64,000 nucleotides of DNA from NCBI GenBank assembly GCA_021325675.1, contig JAJTCM010000001.1:806001-870000 (forward strand). Direction: 5' to 3'. Positions 34,571-43,626 of the stretch are shown here, one piece after another. The position numbers and the translations under genes were made by a program. The DNA comes from Crocinitomicaceae bacterium (GTDB lineage: Bacteria > Bacteroidota > Bacteroidia > Flavobacteriales_D > Crocinitomicaceae). Numbering within the stretch: position 1 is the first letter of the stretch; each line of letters begins with the position of its first letter. Under the pieces are notes generated by a model. That model saw only the letters and a program-made list of their open reading frames with translations, was not told where the DNA came from and searched no databases.

Positions 34571-35539
34571 ATGGAAAGCGAACTCAAAGAACTTGCTTCC
34601 CGCCTTGAGCAGGAAATCAGCGGTTTAAACCTTCCCTCCAACCCGGAAAACTTATACCAGCCACTGCGTTATTTTCTCAGCTTAGGCGGTAAACGGATTC
34701 GTCCGATCCTCAGTATTCTTGGTGCTGATCTTTTTGGGGCTGGTTACGAAAAAAGTAAATCCGCGGCCTTAGCTGTAGAGCTTTTTCATAACTTTTCGCT
34801 GATCCACGACGACATCATGGACGAAGCGCCTTTGCGCCGCTCACAGAAAACCGTACACACGAAATGGAACAGCAATATCGCCATTTTGTCCGGTGACGTT
34901 TTGCTGATCAAGGCGTACCAGCAATTGTGCCTGCAGGAAAACCGCCATATTCCTGAGCTGATGCGCGTTTTCAACCAAATGGCTGTCGAAGTTTGCGAAG
35001 GCCAGCAGCTGGATATGGATTTTGAAAACCGTTCCATAGCAATTGACGAGTACATCGAAATGATCCGCCTCAAAACTTCCGTTCTACTGGGGTGTGCGTT
35101 GGAAATGGGCGCAATTATTGCCGACGCGGAAGATGAGAGCCGCAAATTGCTGTATGAATTCGGTGTTAATCTCGGAATAGCTTTCCAGATCCAGGATGAC
35201 CTGCTGGATTTATATGCCGATGCAGAAAAATTCGGAAAACAGGTAGGCGGCGATATCATTGCCAATAAAAAAACTATCCTGGTCCTGAAAGCGTATGCAC
35301 TTGCCAATCCATTGCAAAAGGAGTTCCTGGCGAATTTGTCACAGATCACCGATCCGCAGCAAAAAGTAGAGCAAACAATCGGTATTTTTGCCGAGTTGGG
35401 CATCAAAGAAGAAGTTAAAAAACTGAGGGACAGTTATTTCCGGAAAGCGCTTGAAGCTTTGGATCAAATCAATGTCCCGGACCAAAATAAACAAAAACTG
35501 CGCTCCCTGGCAGCCTTCCTCGAAGACCGGGAAGTATAA
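34571..35539 (+). CDS. Polyprenyl diphosphate synthase
   Basis: 322-residue all-helical trans-prenyltransferase. The two aspartate-rich motifs that bind magnesium and allylic diphosphate are DDIMD (80-84, after NFSLIHDD) and QDDLLD (about 208-214). GGKRIRP (39-45) binds isopentenyl diphosphate. F75 lies five residues before the first motif; in this family an aromatic residue there usually limits the product to about C15-C20, so a farnesyl or geranylgeranyl diphosphate synthase is more likely than an octaprenyl one. It lies 4 nt after the MMPL gene and 15 nt before hemL. Confidence 0.9.
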   Translation: MESELKELASRLEQEISGLNLPSNPENLYQPLRYFLSLGGKRIRPILSILGADLFGAGYEKSKSAALAVELFHNFSLIHDDIMDEAPLRRSQKTVHTKWNSNIAILSGDVLLIKAYQQLCLQENRHIPELMRVFNQMAVEVCEGQQLDMDFENRSIAIDEYIEMIRLKTSVLLGCALEMGAIIADAEDESRKLLYEFGVNLGIAFQIQDDLLDLYADAEKFGKQVGGDIIANKKTILVLKAYALANPLQKEFLANLSQITDPQQKVEQTIGIFAELGIKEEVKKLRDSYFRKALEALDQINVPDQNKQKLRSLAAFLEDREV

Positions 35540-35554
35540 AAATTCAATAACCGT

Positions 35555-36862
35555 ATGGAAAAAATCTCAGACATCAACCGCAGTCAATCCACCAGCCTGT
35601 TTGAAAAAGCTAAAACATATTTCCCTGGTGGCGTAAACTCCCCGGTACGCGCTTTCAAAGCCGTTGACGGTGTTCCGCTGTTCATCAAAAAAGGTGACGG
35701 ATGCCAGATCTGGGACGAGGACGGCAACCGCTTTATTGACTTTTGCTGCAGCTGGGGGCCATTGATCCTCGGCCACAACCATCCGAAAGTGTATTCCAGG
35801 ATTGTGGAAGCTTTGCAAAACGGGGCCAGTTTCGGCGCCCCTACCCGTTTGGAGAACGAGCTGGCGGAATTGATCCTGAAACACAATCCTTTTATTGAGA
35901 AAATCCGCTTTGTAAGCTCCGGAACTGAAGCTGTGATGTCGGCATTACGCCTGGCACGCGGCTATACCGGGAGAAATAAGATCATCAAATTTGAAGGCTG
36001 CTACCACGGTCATTCCGATTCTTTGCTTGTAAAAGCGGGAAGCGGTTTGGTTACGCTTGGGGCATCTTCCAGCGCCGGTGTACCGGAAAGCTTTGCCCAG
36101 GAAACATTGGTACTCCCTTTAAACGATGTTGAAGCGCTCGAACGCTGCATTGCTGAGCACCCGGAGCAAATTGCCTGTGCGATCATTGAACCGATCCCGG
36201 CCAACAACGGCTTGCTTCTCCAGGAGCTTGATTTCCTGAAAACGCTGCGTGAATTGTGCACCAAAAATGGCATTTTACTCTTTTTCGATGAAGTAATCTC
36301 CGGTTTCCGCGTGGCTTTCGCCGGCGCAGCTGAATTTTACGGCATCAAACCCGATTTGGTAACTTACGGAAAAATCATTGGCGGCGGCTTACCTGTTGGC
36401 GCTTACGGAGCAAGCAAGGAAATTATGTCCTGCGTTTCTCCTGACGGTCCCGTTTACCAGGCCGGTACTTTATCCGGGAACCCGGTTGCAATGGCAGCGG
36501 GAATTGCGCAGCTGAGCGAATGTGCCCAGCAAGGCTTTTACCAAAACCTCGAATCCAAGACCAAAGCTTTTATCGCGCCGATCAACGCGCATGCGAAGCA
36601 GAAAGGGTATAATTTTGAGATCGTTCAGATCGGCTCTATTTTCTGGCTGAATTTTGACGGCAAAAAAACCATTCGCAAATCCGACGAAATCAACCCGGAT
36701 ATGAATATGTTCCGCAAGCTACATTCCGTATTATTGAACCGCGGCATATACATGGGCCCGAGCGGATATGAAGTAGGTTTTGTTTCTTCTGTTCATACTC
36801 CTGAGATCCTGGAGCGCGCCGCTAAAACGATATGCGATTCGCTGGATGAAGTCTATGCCTAA
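35555..36862 (+). CDS. hemL: Glutamate-1-semialdehyde 2,1-aminomutase
   Basis: Pyridoxal-phosphate enzyme that makes 5-aminolevulinate from glutamate-1-semialdehyde in C5-pathway haem synthesis. The 435-residue length is normal. The PLP lysine is K273 in VTYGKIIGGGLPVGAYG. Family blocks are FPGGVNSPVRAFKAVDG, SSGTEAVMSALRLARGYTGR, GCYHGHSDSLLVKAGSG and FDEVISGFRVA. It is the last gene of an apparent operon with the MMPL transporter and the polyprenyl synthase. hemE lies 18 kb away on the other strand. Confidence 0.95.
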   Translation: MEKISDINRSQSTSLFEKAKTYFPGGVNSPVRAFKAVDGVPLFIKKGDGCQIWDEDGNRFIDFCCSWGPLILGHNHPKVYSRIVEALQNGASFGAPTRLENELAELILKHNPFIEKIRFVSSGTEAVMSALRLARGYTGRNKIIKFEGCYHGHSDSLLVKAGSGLVTLGASSSAGVPESFAQETLVLPLNDVEALERCIAEHPEQIACAIIEPIPANNGLLLQELDFLKTLRELCTKNGILLFFDEVISGFRVAFAGAAEFYGIKPDLVTYGKIIGGGLPVGAYGASKEIMSCVSPDGPVYQAGTLSGNPVAMAAGIAQLSECAQQGFYQNLESKTKAFIAPINAHAKQKGYNFEIVQIGSIFWLNFDGKKTIRKSDEINPDMNMFRKLHSVLLNRGIYMGPSGYEVGFVSSVHTPEILERAAKTICDSLDEVYA

Positions 36863-37028
36863 TTTCCAATTGGAGATGTTTTGACATGGTTTTTCATCAA
36901 AAACACATACCAAAACAGTTCATCGTTTCTATTTTAGGTTACACATATTCGATGCCTACGGCATCATATTTAACCCAATTTTATTTTCATAGGTCTGCGT
37001 CCCGATAGCTATGGGGAGCGGGAAAAAA

Positions 37029-37673
37029 TTACTTCGTATTCTCCAGCATTGGCACGAAACTGAATTCCCCGAAGCGTTCTTCATGATAATCGTTTTCGCC
37101 GCGTTTGGTAATCCGGATCATTTCCTGTTTTTCGAGATTCCCGACAGGAATAACAAGCACGCCGCCAATTTTGAGCTGGTCAAGTAAGGCTTGCGGCACA
37201 AATGGCGCCCCGCAGGTAATCAATACTTTATCGTAAGGTGCATAGGAAGTTTGACCTTTGTAACCGTCGCCGAAAAACAAACGTGGATTAAAGCCAAAAT
37301 GATGAATGATGTGTTTTGCCTTAACAAAAAGCTCGCGCTGACGCTCAATGCTGAAAACTTTTGCTCCCAGCTGGCATAAAATACAGGTTTGGAAGGCCGA
37401 GCCCGTTCCGATTTCAAGCACTTTGTCGCCCTTTTTTAAATCAAGCAGCTGCGTTTGGAAAGCTACGGTATAAGGATGTGAAATCGTTTGTCCCGCACCG
37501 ATCTGGAAAGCCATGTTGGAATACGCCTGGTTAACGAAAGCCAGGTCCAGGAAGTAATGCCGCGGAATGGCGTCGAAAGCTTCGAGCACCGCTTCACTGG
37601 TGATCCCGCGTTGGCGCAATTCGTCAATCAACTGGCGGCGCATGCCTTTGTGCTTAAAACTGTCAAGGTACAT
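37029..37673 (-). CDS. pcm: Protein-L-isoaspartate O-methyltransferase
   Basis: SAM-dependent repair enzyme that methylates isoaspartyl residues in aged proteins. The 214-residue protein has the Pcm signature: AFVNQAYSNMAFQIGAGQTI (with the family S-x-P replaced by S-H-P), SHPYTVAFQTQLLDL, SAM motif VLEIGTGSAFQTCILCQL, VFSIERQRELF and ILITCGAPFVPQALLDQL. The promoter element TAATTTCG is 4 nt before the ATG. It is divergent from the hypothetical gene at 37872. Confidence 0.92.
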   Translation of the reverse strand: MYLDSFKHKGMRRQLIDELRQRGITSEAVLEAFDAIPRHYFLDLAFVNQAYSNMAFQIGAGQTISHPYTVAFQTQLLDLKKGDKVLEIGTGSAFQTCILCQLGAKVFSIERQRELFVKAKHIIHHFGFNPRLFFGDGYKGQTSYAPYDKVLITCGAPFVPQALLDQLKIGGVLVIPVGNLEKQEMIRITKRGENDYHEERFGEFSFVPMLENTK

Positions 37674-37677
37674 GCTG

Positions 37678-37685
37678 CGAAATTA
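37678..37685 (-). promoter_or_regulatory. TAATTTCG -7-like element of pcm
   Basis: TAATTTCG on the minus strand is one base off TAnnTTTG and ends exactly 4 nt (CAGC) before the pcm ATG, the same spacing as at rimO, ribD, gpmI, ung, the Smr gene and the luxC-type gene. Confidence 0.5.
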
Positions 37686-37838
37686 CATCGAATTCAGGCT
37701 CAGGAAGCGCTGCGGAAGATGAATGTTTTAACATCGCATTGTTATTTAATTCATCGTGCATTTTACCCCGAAAACGGAAGCCCAAAGCGCTATTCGGCTA
37801 AAAAATAGGGACTTCTGTCCGTTGTATCGAAAAAATTG

Positions 37839-37846
37839 TAACTTTG
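37839..37846 (+). promoter_or_regulatory. TAACTTTG -7 element before the 37872 gene
   Basis: TAACTTTG matches TAnnTTTG and lies 25 nt before the ATG at 37872. Confidence 0.5.
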
Positions 37847-37871
37847 TGTTAATTTTCCCGTTAAACCAGGT

Positions 37872-38975
37872 ATGAAAGTTTGTTTGAATATATTGTTTGT
37901 TTTTCTGGCTGGAGTCGCTATCTCCCAGACTGACAGCCTTTTATTTAAACGCGAGCAGCAGCTTAAAACTTACTTAAATGCTCTGCGCGCATCGAAAACG
38001 CCGGAGGAAAAAAATAAGAATAACGAGATCTTCAAATCGTATCTCCTGGAGACTATCCAGATTGACGGCGCTTTCTCTTATCCCTTCAGCGAGCTGAAAA
38101 CCCTGGGATCAATTAAAAGCCCGGACAATGCTTTCCGTTTATTCAACTGGAACATTGAGCAGGAAGACCGTTCCAACAAGTATTTCTGCTACATTCTCCG
38201 CTTTGACGAGAAGAAAAAAGAATGGAAAACCATTGAGCTGATGGATAACTCCGCTCACATGCTACAGAGAAGCGATGAAATCCTGGACGAGAAAAACTGG
38301 TACGGCGCTCTGTATTACAAGATCATCCCGATTGAAAAATCCAATAAAACCTTGTATACGATCCTAGGATGGGACGGAAACCCGGCAACAAACGCCAAAA
38401 TGGTCGACGTGCTCTCCTTCAGCGGAAACAAAGTGAAACTGGGAAGCCCGATCTTTAAAATGAACGACGGCCTGCACAAGCGCCTGTATTTTGAGCATTC
38501 CAAAAAAGCTTTCATGTCCCTGAACTTTGACGAAGCCCGTCAGCGCATCGTTTATGATCACCTCTCCCCTGAAACACCGAACCTCGTTGGTTTCTACGAA
38601 TACTATGTTCCTGACTTCTCTTACGATGAGCTTTATTTCAAGAATAACAAGTGGGTTGTACAGGAAGACGTTGTAGGAATTAATAACAAGGGTGAAAAAA
38701 GCTATACTTTACAGCATATCAACCCGAAAAACGGTGAAGTTGTCAGCAAGGAAGTGAAAAATAACTGGATCGACCCTTCTGATAAAAATGCCCCGGCCGG
38801 CGGAAATACGCACGTTGCTTCCGTACCTGAATCAGAAAAAGGCGATAAAGTTTCAACGGACAAAACCCAACCGGTTCCCAATGCCGACCAAACACCAAAA
38901 ATTTCAAAGAAACAACGTAAGAACGAGTTTTCTATGAACCCTTACTACATCAAAAAAGGGAAACGCAGGCATTAA
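37872..38975 (+). CDS. Exported protein of unknown function
   Basis: 367-residue protein with a signal peptide (MKVCLNILFVFLAGVAIS). The mature part is mixed alpha/beta with motifs such as FRLFNWNIEQEDRSNKYFCY, YGALYYKIIP and TILGWDGNPATNAKMVD, a pattern I associate with an uncharacterised Bacteroidota family. The last 70 residues are low-complexity and end in a basic stretch (KKQRKNEFSMNPYYIKKGKR). There is no lipobox, membrane segment or catalytic motif I can identify. It is probably periplasmic. It is divergent from pcm. Confidence 0.65.
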   Translation: MKVCLNILFVFLAGVAISQTDSLLFKREQQLKTYLNALRASKTPEEKNKNNEIFKSYLLETIQIDGAFSYPFSELKTLGSIKSPDNAFRLFNWNIEQEDRSNKYFCYILRFDEKKKEWKTIELMDNSAHMLQRSDEILDEKNWYGALYYKIIPIEKSNKTLYTILGWDGNPATNAKMVDVLSFSGNKVKLGSPIFKMNDGLHKRLYFEHSKKAFMSLNFDEARQRIVYDHLSPETPNLVGFYEYYVPDFSYDELYFKNNKWVVQEDVVGINNKGEKSYTLQHINPKNGEVVSKEVKNNWIDPSDKNAPAGGNTHVASVPESEKGDKVSTDKTQPVPNADQTPKISKKQRKNEFSMNPYYIKKGKRRH

Positions 38976-39064
38976 TTAATTCTCTGCCGCAATTATCAAA
39001 TTTACATTATAGTAGTTTTCCCGCTGGTTTCGCGGATATGTTCCTGCGGGAAAATCACACAAGC

Positions 39065-40084
39065 TTAGCCGAAGCGGAATCCCCCAACGAGCTTCAGCGT
39101 GTAGAACGTTTGACGATAGCGCAAATCATTAAAGCGGATCGACTTGTTATCAAATTCACTGACGAGGTTCAGGAAACATTTGCGCACATTATACCCGAAC
39201 ATCAGGCGGAAATCATAACGCGGCGCCAAACCGAGATAGGCACGCCCGTCATACCCTTTCAGCTGTAAAACGCCCCCCAGGCCCAGCATTCCCGAAAATT
39301 GCCAGTTATTAATCCTGTTCACATAAACATAGCCGGGAATAAACCCAAAATCCAGTGCCGCGAGGTTATTTGTATACAATTTACTGTTCCCCGGAAAAGT
39401 GAGCCCGTCAGGAATAATGCCATCGCTTTGGCTCAGGAAAAAATAATTAATCGTCGTCCGGATATAAACCGATTGCTCTTCTTTCAGGTACATTCCGGTC
39501 CTTCCGCGCAACACGTTTACTTTAATATTCGGGTTAAGAAAACGCCAGGTGTTTACGGATAGGCTGAAAGCCTGCATATTGTTGTACACCAGGTGCGGAT
39601 CAACAGCAGGATCGAGCGTATCGTTCCATTTCCAGGCGTTTTTAATCGCATACCCGCGGTAACTGTGTAAATCTACATCGTAGAAATGACGTTTGGTCTT
39701 GAATTCAAAGCCCAGGTCGATGTAATCCGTTTTACCGTATTTTTCTACTGAACGCGTGTACAGGGGCAGCGTAACGCCCAATCGCACGGAAAACCATTTG
39801 TAGGAAAAGCCAAACCCCAATACGGGACGTGAATTGTTCCTGTAGAGCAAGCTCCGGCGATTGCCTGTTGAATCCCTGAATTTTATTGAAAACGGCGCGG
39901 TGCTATAGCCAAGATCGGCGTACCACACTTTTTTATTCCGGAAACTGACAAAGGACGTAGAATCAACTTCCCGCTTGACCTTGAGCAGACCAAATAAAAC
40001 ATACGGATCTTTTCCCCCGGGAGTTTGAGAAAAAACGAAGGAGGAAAGAAAAACAAAAAATATACTAAAGCACTTACTTTTCAA
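39065..40084 (-). CDS. DUF4421-family putative outer-membrane protein
   Basis: 339-residue protein with a signal peptide (1-19, ending FVFSQ) and alternating hydrophobic/aromatic strands such as FGFSYKWFSVRLGVTLPLY and FGFIPGYVYVNRINNWQFSG, ending in a strand with terminal aromatic F (LKLVGGFRFG), which fits an outer-membrane beta-barrel. It matches my recollection of the DUF4421 family in Bacteroidota; the function is unknown. Its start overlaps the 3' end of the S9 peptidase gene by 11 nt, so the two are one transcript. Confidence 0.75.
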   Translation of the reverse strand: MKSKCFSIFFVFLSSFVFSQTPGGKDPYVLFGLLKVKREVDSTSFVSFRNKKVWYADLGYSTAPFSIKFRDSTGNRRSLLYRNNSRPVLGFGFSYKWFSVRLGVTLPLYTRSVEKYGKTDYIDLGFEFKTKRHFYDVDLHSYRGYAIKNAWKWNDTLDPAVDPHLVYNNMQAFSLSVNTWRFLNPNIKVNVLRGRTGMYLKEEQSVYIRTTINYFFLSQSDGIIPDGLTFPGNSKLYTNNLAALDFGFIPGYVYVNRINNWQFSGMLGLGGVLQLKGYDGRAYLGLAPRYDFRLMFGYNVRKCFLNLVSEFDNKSIRFNDLRYRQTFYTLKLVGGFRFG

Positions 40085-42173
40085 CTCCTTCCAGGTCTAA
40101 AATAAAACTATATTCTTTTGCCCACTCTTTACGCTCGTTGGTGCGCCCCGAACCACCGCCGTGACCTGCATCCATGTTGCAATCCAGCAAAAGCGGGTTG
40201 TTGTTCGTGCGGTATTCACGCAAACGGGCAATCCATTTGAGCGGCTCCCAGTATTGTACCTGCGAATCGTGGTAACCGGTTGTAATCAGCATTGCCGGGT
40301 AATTCATCTTGCGCACATTATCAAACGGCGAATAGCTCAGCATGTAATTGAAGTACGTTTCATCGTTCGGGTTCCCCCACTCTTCGTATTCGCCTACAGT
40401 CAGCGGAATGGATTCATCAAGCATTGTTGAAACGACGTCCACGAACGGAACCTGGGCAATAACACCTTTCCAGAGATAAGGGGCCATATTTGTGACGGCG
40501 CCCATCAGCAAACCGCCGGCACTTCCTCCCTGGGCGTAGATTTTGTCCGGGTCGCAGTATTTTTTCATTCCCAGATATTCGGCGCAATTGATGAAATCCG
40601 TAAACGTGTTTTTCTTTTTCAGGAATTTTCCGTTTTCATACCAGGTTTCACCCATGTATTTTCCGCCGCGAATGTGTGCCAGCGCGTACACAAAGCCGCG
40701 GTCAAGCAAGCTCAGGCGCGTGTAGCTGAACGAAGCCGGGATATTTACCCCGTAAGAACCGTAACCGTATAATAAAAGCGGCGCTTTCTCCAGGTTCGTG
40801 CCTTTTTTATAAACCAGTGAAATCGGGATCATGCTGCCGTCATTCGCTGTTGCCCATACGCGTTTGGATTCATATAAATCCGGGCTGAAAGCTGGATCAA
40901 TCGGCTTTTTCATAAAAAAGACCTCGCTGTTTTCCTTCGCAAAATGATATTTGTAAACCGTTGTCGGCGTGGTCATTGAATTATAGTGGTAATAAATGAA
41001 AGGCGCATCGTATTGGTCATTATATCCCAGTTTTAACGTGTACGTTTCTTCCTTGAGAGCAATTGTACTTTTACGCCCGATTGCCAGGTCAAGCAACTGG
41101 ATCTGCTCCAGTCCGTTGATCCGGGTTTCGAGCACCATGTGTCTTTTTAAGGTGATCTTATCCGAAATCAGCACTTTTGGATCGTGTGGAATGATTTCCT
41201 GCGGCTGCGGGGCTTTGGAAGGCCAGTCCTTATAATACAGGATCTTGTTGTTTGGTGCATTTTCATTGGAAGTAACGTAGAAACCGTTTTCGTGGTCATC
41301 CGCTTCGTACAAATGCCCGTTTTTCCTCGGAAGGAAGATTTCGTAAGGCAGCTCCGGGTGGTTCGCATTGATAAACAGCTGCTCAGAAGTTGTTGAGCTT
41401 TCCGTTGTTATAACGATATACTTTGTTGTGAGACTTTTGGAAATCCCTACGGAAAAACGCTCGTCTTTTTCTTCAAAAACCAGCTTGTCCTTTTTAGGGT
41501 CTGTTCCCAAAACATGGCTAAAAACCTGGAATTCACGCAAGGTTTCAGGATCTTTTTTGACGTAAAACACCGTTTTGTTATCATTTGCCCATACAAGCGA
41601 GCCGTCTGTTTCCCTGATTTGCTCTTTCAGGATTTTGCGTGTTTTTTCATCCCGGAAAAAGATCGTGTATTTTCTTCTTCCCACATAATCTTCGCTGAAA
41701 GCCAGCATCGTATTATCCGGTGAAGGCGCCCAGTCGGCCAGCTCATAAAAGCTTTGTCCTTTGGCACGTTCATTTTCACTGAAAAACAAAACCTGCCTGC
41801 CGTTTACCCTTTCGAAAATATCCTGGTAATCTTTTCCTGCGCTGTTTTTGCTCTGGAACTCGCGTCCCTGGAAAAAGAAAGGCACGCTTTCCTCATTGGG
41901 ATCAATCCGCCTGTCGAATTCCTGCAACAAGGTCTCCTGCAAACTGTTGAGCCGTTTGAAATAAGCTTCCGAATACGCATTTTCCGCACCGATGTAGTCG
42001 AGCACTTCTTTCGAATCGCGGCGGTTCATCCAGAAATAGGGATCAATCCGTTCGTGCTTATGTGTAACTAAAACTGTATCATGTTTCGGCGCTTTCGGCT
42101 CTTGTTGTGCAATCATCGTGTTCATAATCAATGTCATTCCTGTTAAAAACAAGTTTATTTTTGCTTTCATCAT
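40074..42173 (-). CDS. Exported S9A prolyl oligopeptidase / oligopeptidase B
   Basis: 699-residue serine peptidase with an N-terminal export signal (hydrophobic NLFLTGMTLIMNTMIA). Residues about 80-430 are a seven-bladed propeller and the C-terminal 250 residues are the alpha/beta hydrolase domain, with triad S551 (GGSAGGLLMG), D636 (YHDSQVQYWEP) and H671 (DAGHGGGSG). The opening APKHDTVLVTHKHERIDPYF matches S9A/oligopeptidase B enzymes, which cut short peptides after basic residues or proline. The DUF4421 gene overlaps its end by 11 nt. Confidence 0.92.
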   Translation of the reverse strand: MMKAKINLFLTGMTLIMNTMIAQQEPKAPKHDTVLVTHKHERIDPYFWMNRRDSKEVLDYIGAENAYSEAYFKRLNSLQETLLQEFDRRIDPNEESVPFFFQGREFQSKNSAGKDYQDIFERVNGRQVLFFSENERAKGQSFYELADWAPSPDNTMLAFSEDYVGRRKYTIFFRDEKTRKILKEQIRETDGSLVWANDNKTVFYVKKDPETLREFQVFSHVLGTDPKKDKLVFEEKDERFSVGISKSLTTKYIVITTESSTTSEQLFINANHPELPYEIFLPRKNGHLYEADDHENGFYVTSNENAPNNKILYYKDWPSKAPQPQEIIPHDPKVLISDKITLKRHMVLETRINGLEQIQLLDLAIGRKSTIALKEETYTLKLGYNDQYDAPFIYYHYNSMTTPTTVYKYHFAKENSEVFFMKKPIDPAFSPDLYESKRVWATANDGSMIPISLVYKKGTNLEKAPLLLYGYGSYGVNIPASFSYTRLSLLDRGFVYALAHIRGGKYMGETWYENGKFLKKKNTFTDFINCAEYLGMKKYCDPDKIYAQGGSAGGLLMGAVTNMAPYLWKGVIAQVPFVDVVSTMLDESIPLTVGEYEEWGNPNDETYFNYMLSYSPFDNVRKMNYPAMLITTGYHDSQVQYWEPLKWIARLREYRTNNNPLLLDCNMDAGHGGGSGRTNERKEWAKEYSFILDLEGVEK

Positions 42174-42326
42174 AAGGGTTTAAGTGTGACGAAAATACAT
42201 ATTTTGATGCAGAAATACTAATGCAGTAATTCATGGACACCGGTCGGAAGACCTTGTATAAGATCCTGTTCCCCTAAATATAAAAAAGTTTTCGGCTTTT
42301 AAAGGGTTAATATCAAATAAATTTCC

Positions 42327-42334
42327 TATCTTTG
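42327..42334 (+). promoter_or_regulatory. TATCTTTG -7 element of the rpsP operon
   Basis: A perfect TAnnTTTG match, 56 nt before the rpsP ATG. Unlike many genes here, rpsP would have a real leader of about 50 nt, which holds a hairpin. Confidence 0.65.
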
Positions 42335-42357
42335 CACTCCAAAATTAATTATTAACC

Positions 42358-42372
42358 GGGGTTTCGTACCCC
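42358..42372 (+). promoter_or_regulatory. Hairpin in the rpsP leader
   Basis: A perfect 5-bp stem GGGGT (42358-42362) with ACCCC (42368-42372) around TTCGT, 18 nt before the ATG. It is in the right place for a ribosomal-protein autoregulatory structure, but the stem is short and its function is inferred only from position. Confidence 0.35.
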
Positions 42373-42390
42373 AAAAATTACAACAAAGTA

Positions 42391-43086
42391 ATGGCAACAC
42401 GTATTAGATTGCAAAGACACGGAAAAAAAGGTAAAGCGTTTTTCCACCTGGTAGTAGCTGACTCAAGAGCTAAAAGAGATGGTAAATTCATCGAGAAGCT
42501 TGGAGTTTACAACCCGAACACAAACCCTGCAACGATCGACATCAACTTCGACCGTACATTAAACTGGGTTGGTACCGGAGCTGAAATGACTGACACAGCA
42601 CGTGCTATCCTTTCTTACAAAGGGGTATTGTACAAAAATCACTTGCTGAACGGTGTGAAAAAAGGCGCTTTAACTGAAGCTGATGTTGAAACTAAATTCT
42701 CCAAGTGGTTGGCGGACAAAGATTCCAAAATCGATTCTAAAAAAGACGGTCTTTCCAAATCCGCTGCTCAGGCTAAAGCTGACGCACTGAAAGCTGAAGA
42801 AGCTGCAAAAGAAGCAAGAGCTAAAGCAATTGAAGCAAAAAACACTCCTGAAGTAGAAGAAGCTCCTGCAGCAGAAGCTGAAGCTACAGAAGAAACTGCT
42901 CCTGAAGCTGAAACTGCAACAGAAGATGCTCCTGAGGCTGTAGTTGAAGAAACTGCAACTGAGGAGGCTCCGGCTGCTGAAACTGCAACTGAGGAAGCTC
43001 CTGCAGTGGAAACACCTGCTGACGAAGCTCCTGCAACTGAAGAGGCACCGGCTTCCGAAGAAGAAAAGGGAACAGAAGAAGCATAA
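42391..43086 (+). CDS. rpsP: 30S ribosomal protein S16 with a long acidic C-terminal extension
   Basis: S16 is normally about 80-90 residues; this protein has 231. Residues 1-85 are the S16 fold ([57 protein letters not shown]). Residues 86-140 are a helical extension common in Bacteroidota. Residues about 150-231 are an almost pure Ala/Glu/Thr/Pro tail of approximate repeats ([19 protein letters not shown]). The tail is strongly acidic and probably disordered. It heads the rpsP-rimM-trmN operon. Confidence 0.95.
   Translation: MATRIRLQRHGKKGKAFFHLVVADSRAKRDGKFIEKLGVYNPNTNPATIDINFDRTLNWVGTGAEMTDTARAILSYKGVLYKNHLLNGVKKGALTEADVETKFSKWLADKDSKIDSKKDGLSKSAAQAKADALKAEEAAKEARAKAIEAKNTPEVEEAPAAEAEATEETAPEAETATEDAPEAVVEETATEEAPAAETATEEAPAVETPADEAPATEEAPASEEEKGTEEA
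42840..43085 (+). repeat. Degenerate tandem repeats encoding the S16 tail
   Basis: Repeats of the type GAAGCTCCTGCA and GAAACTGCAACTGAGGA recur through 42840-43085, with unit length about 18-36 nt. They encode repeated E-A-P-A and E-T-A-T-E-E blocks. Such a tract may vary in copy number between strains. Confidence 0.7.
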
Positions 43087-43096
43087 GCATTTCTGC

Positions 43097-43621
43097 ATGA
43101 AAAAAACTGATTGTTATCAATTAGGATATATAGCGAAACTTCACGGATTTAAAGGTGAAGTTTCGCTGTTTTTGGACGTTACCGATCCCGAAGAATATGA
43201 AAAGCTTGACAGCCTTCTGATCGAGATCAACGGGAACCTGACTCCTTTTTTTGTCACGTCCTACCAACTCAAAAACAAGGGCTTTGCCAGCGTAAAGCTT
43301 GAAGGTGTCGACTCAGAAAACGATGCCAAACCGCTTCTCCGCAAAGGCGTTTTTCTTCCTCTTTCCACTTTACCGGAATTAAGCGGCAAACAATTCTACG
43401 ATCATGAAGTTGTCGGGTTTGAAGTCGTAGACCTCACTCACGGACCCGTTGGAAAGATCGTGCAGATCATTGATTTACCTGTTAACCCGCTGATCCAGGT
43501 GGACGCTAACGGAAAAGAAGTACTGATCCCTTTTGTTCAGGATTTAGTGCAGGAAGTAGACCGTACGAACAAAAAACTCATCGTTAAAACCCCGGAAGGT
43601 CTTTTAGCAATTTATCTCTAG
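43097..43621 (+). CDS. rimM: 16S rRNA maturation factor RimM
   Basis: 174-residue protein that binds S19 and helps 30S head assembly. The N-terminal RimM domain (YQLGYIAKLHGFKGEVSLFL) and the C-terminal PRC-barrel-like domain (GFEVVDLTHGPVGKIVQIID, LIPFVQDLVQEVD) are both present. The start is the ATG at 43097, 10 nt after rpsP. The frame is open further upstream, but that part is an antiphase reading of the rpsP repeat tail. It lies between rpsP and trmN, and trmD does not follow as it does in Escherichia coli. Confidence 0.93.
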   Translation: MKKTDCYQLGYIAKLHGFKGEVSLFLDVTDPEEYEKLDSLLIEINGNLTPFFVTSYQLKNKGFASVKLEGVDSENDAKPLLRKGVFLPLSTLPELSGKQFYDHEVVGFEVVDLTHGPVGKIVQIIDLPVNPLIQVDANGKEVLIPFVQDLVQEVDRTNKKLIVKTPEGLLAIYL

Positions 43622-43626
43622 GCTGA

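Noticed and set aside
34786-35406. 206-codon frame antisense to the polyprenyl synthase gene
   Set aside because: Ser/Cys/Arg-rich shadow with no domain signature; the sense strand is a complete enzyme.
36955-36968. CCTACGGCATCATA shared with 44369-44382 (CCTACAGCATCATA)
   Set aside because: Only 14 nt with one mismatch; it may be another dispersed repeat, but it is too short to claim from two sites.
36990-37022. CCCGATAGCTATGGGGAGCGGG as a regulatory palindrome
   Set aside because: It is only a partial palindrome with mismatches, near no clear start; probably a repeat remnant.
42944-43096. Leu/Arg-rich reading frame running into rimM
   Set aside because: It is an antiphase reading of the S16 acidic repeats. 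RimM family sequence starts at 43097.
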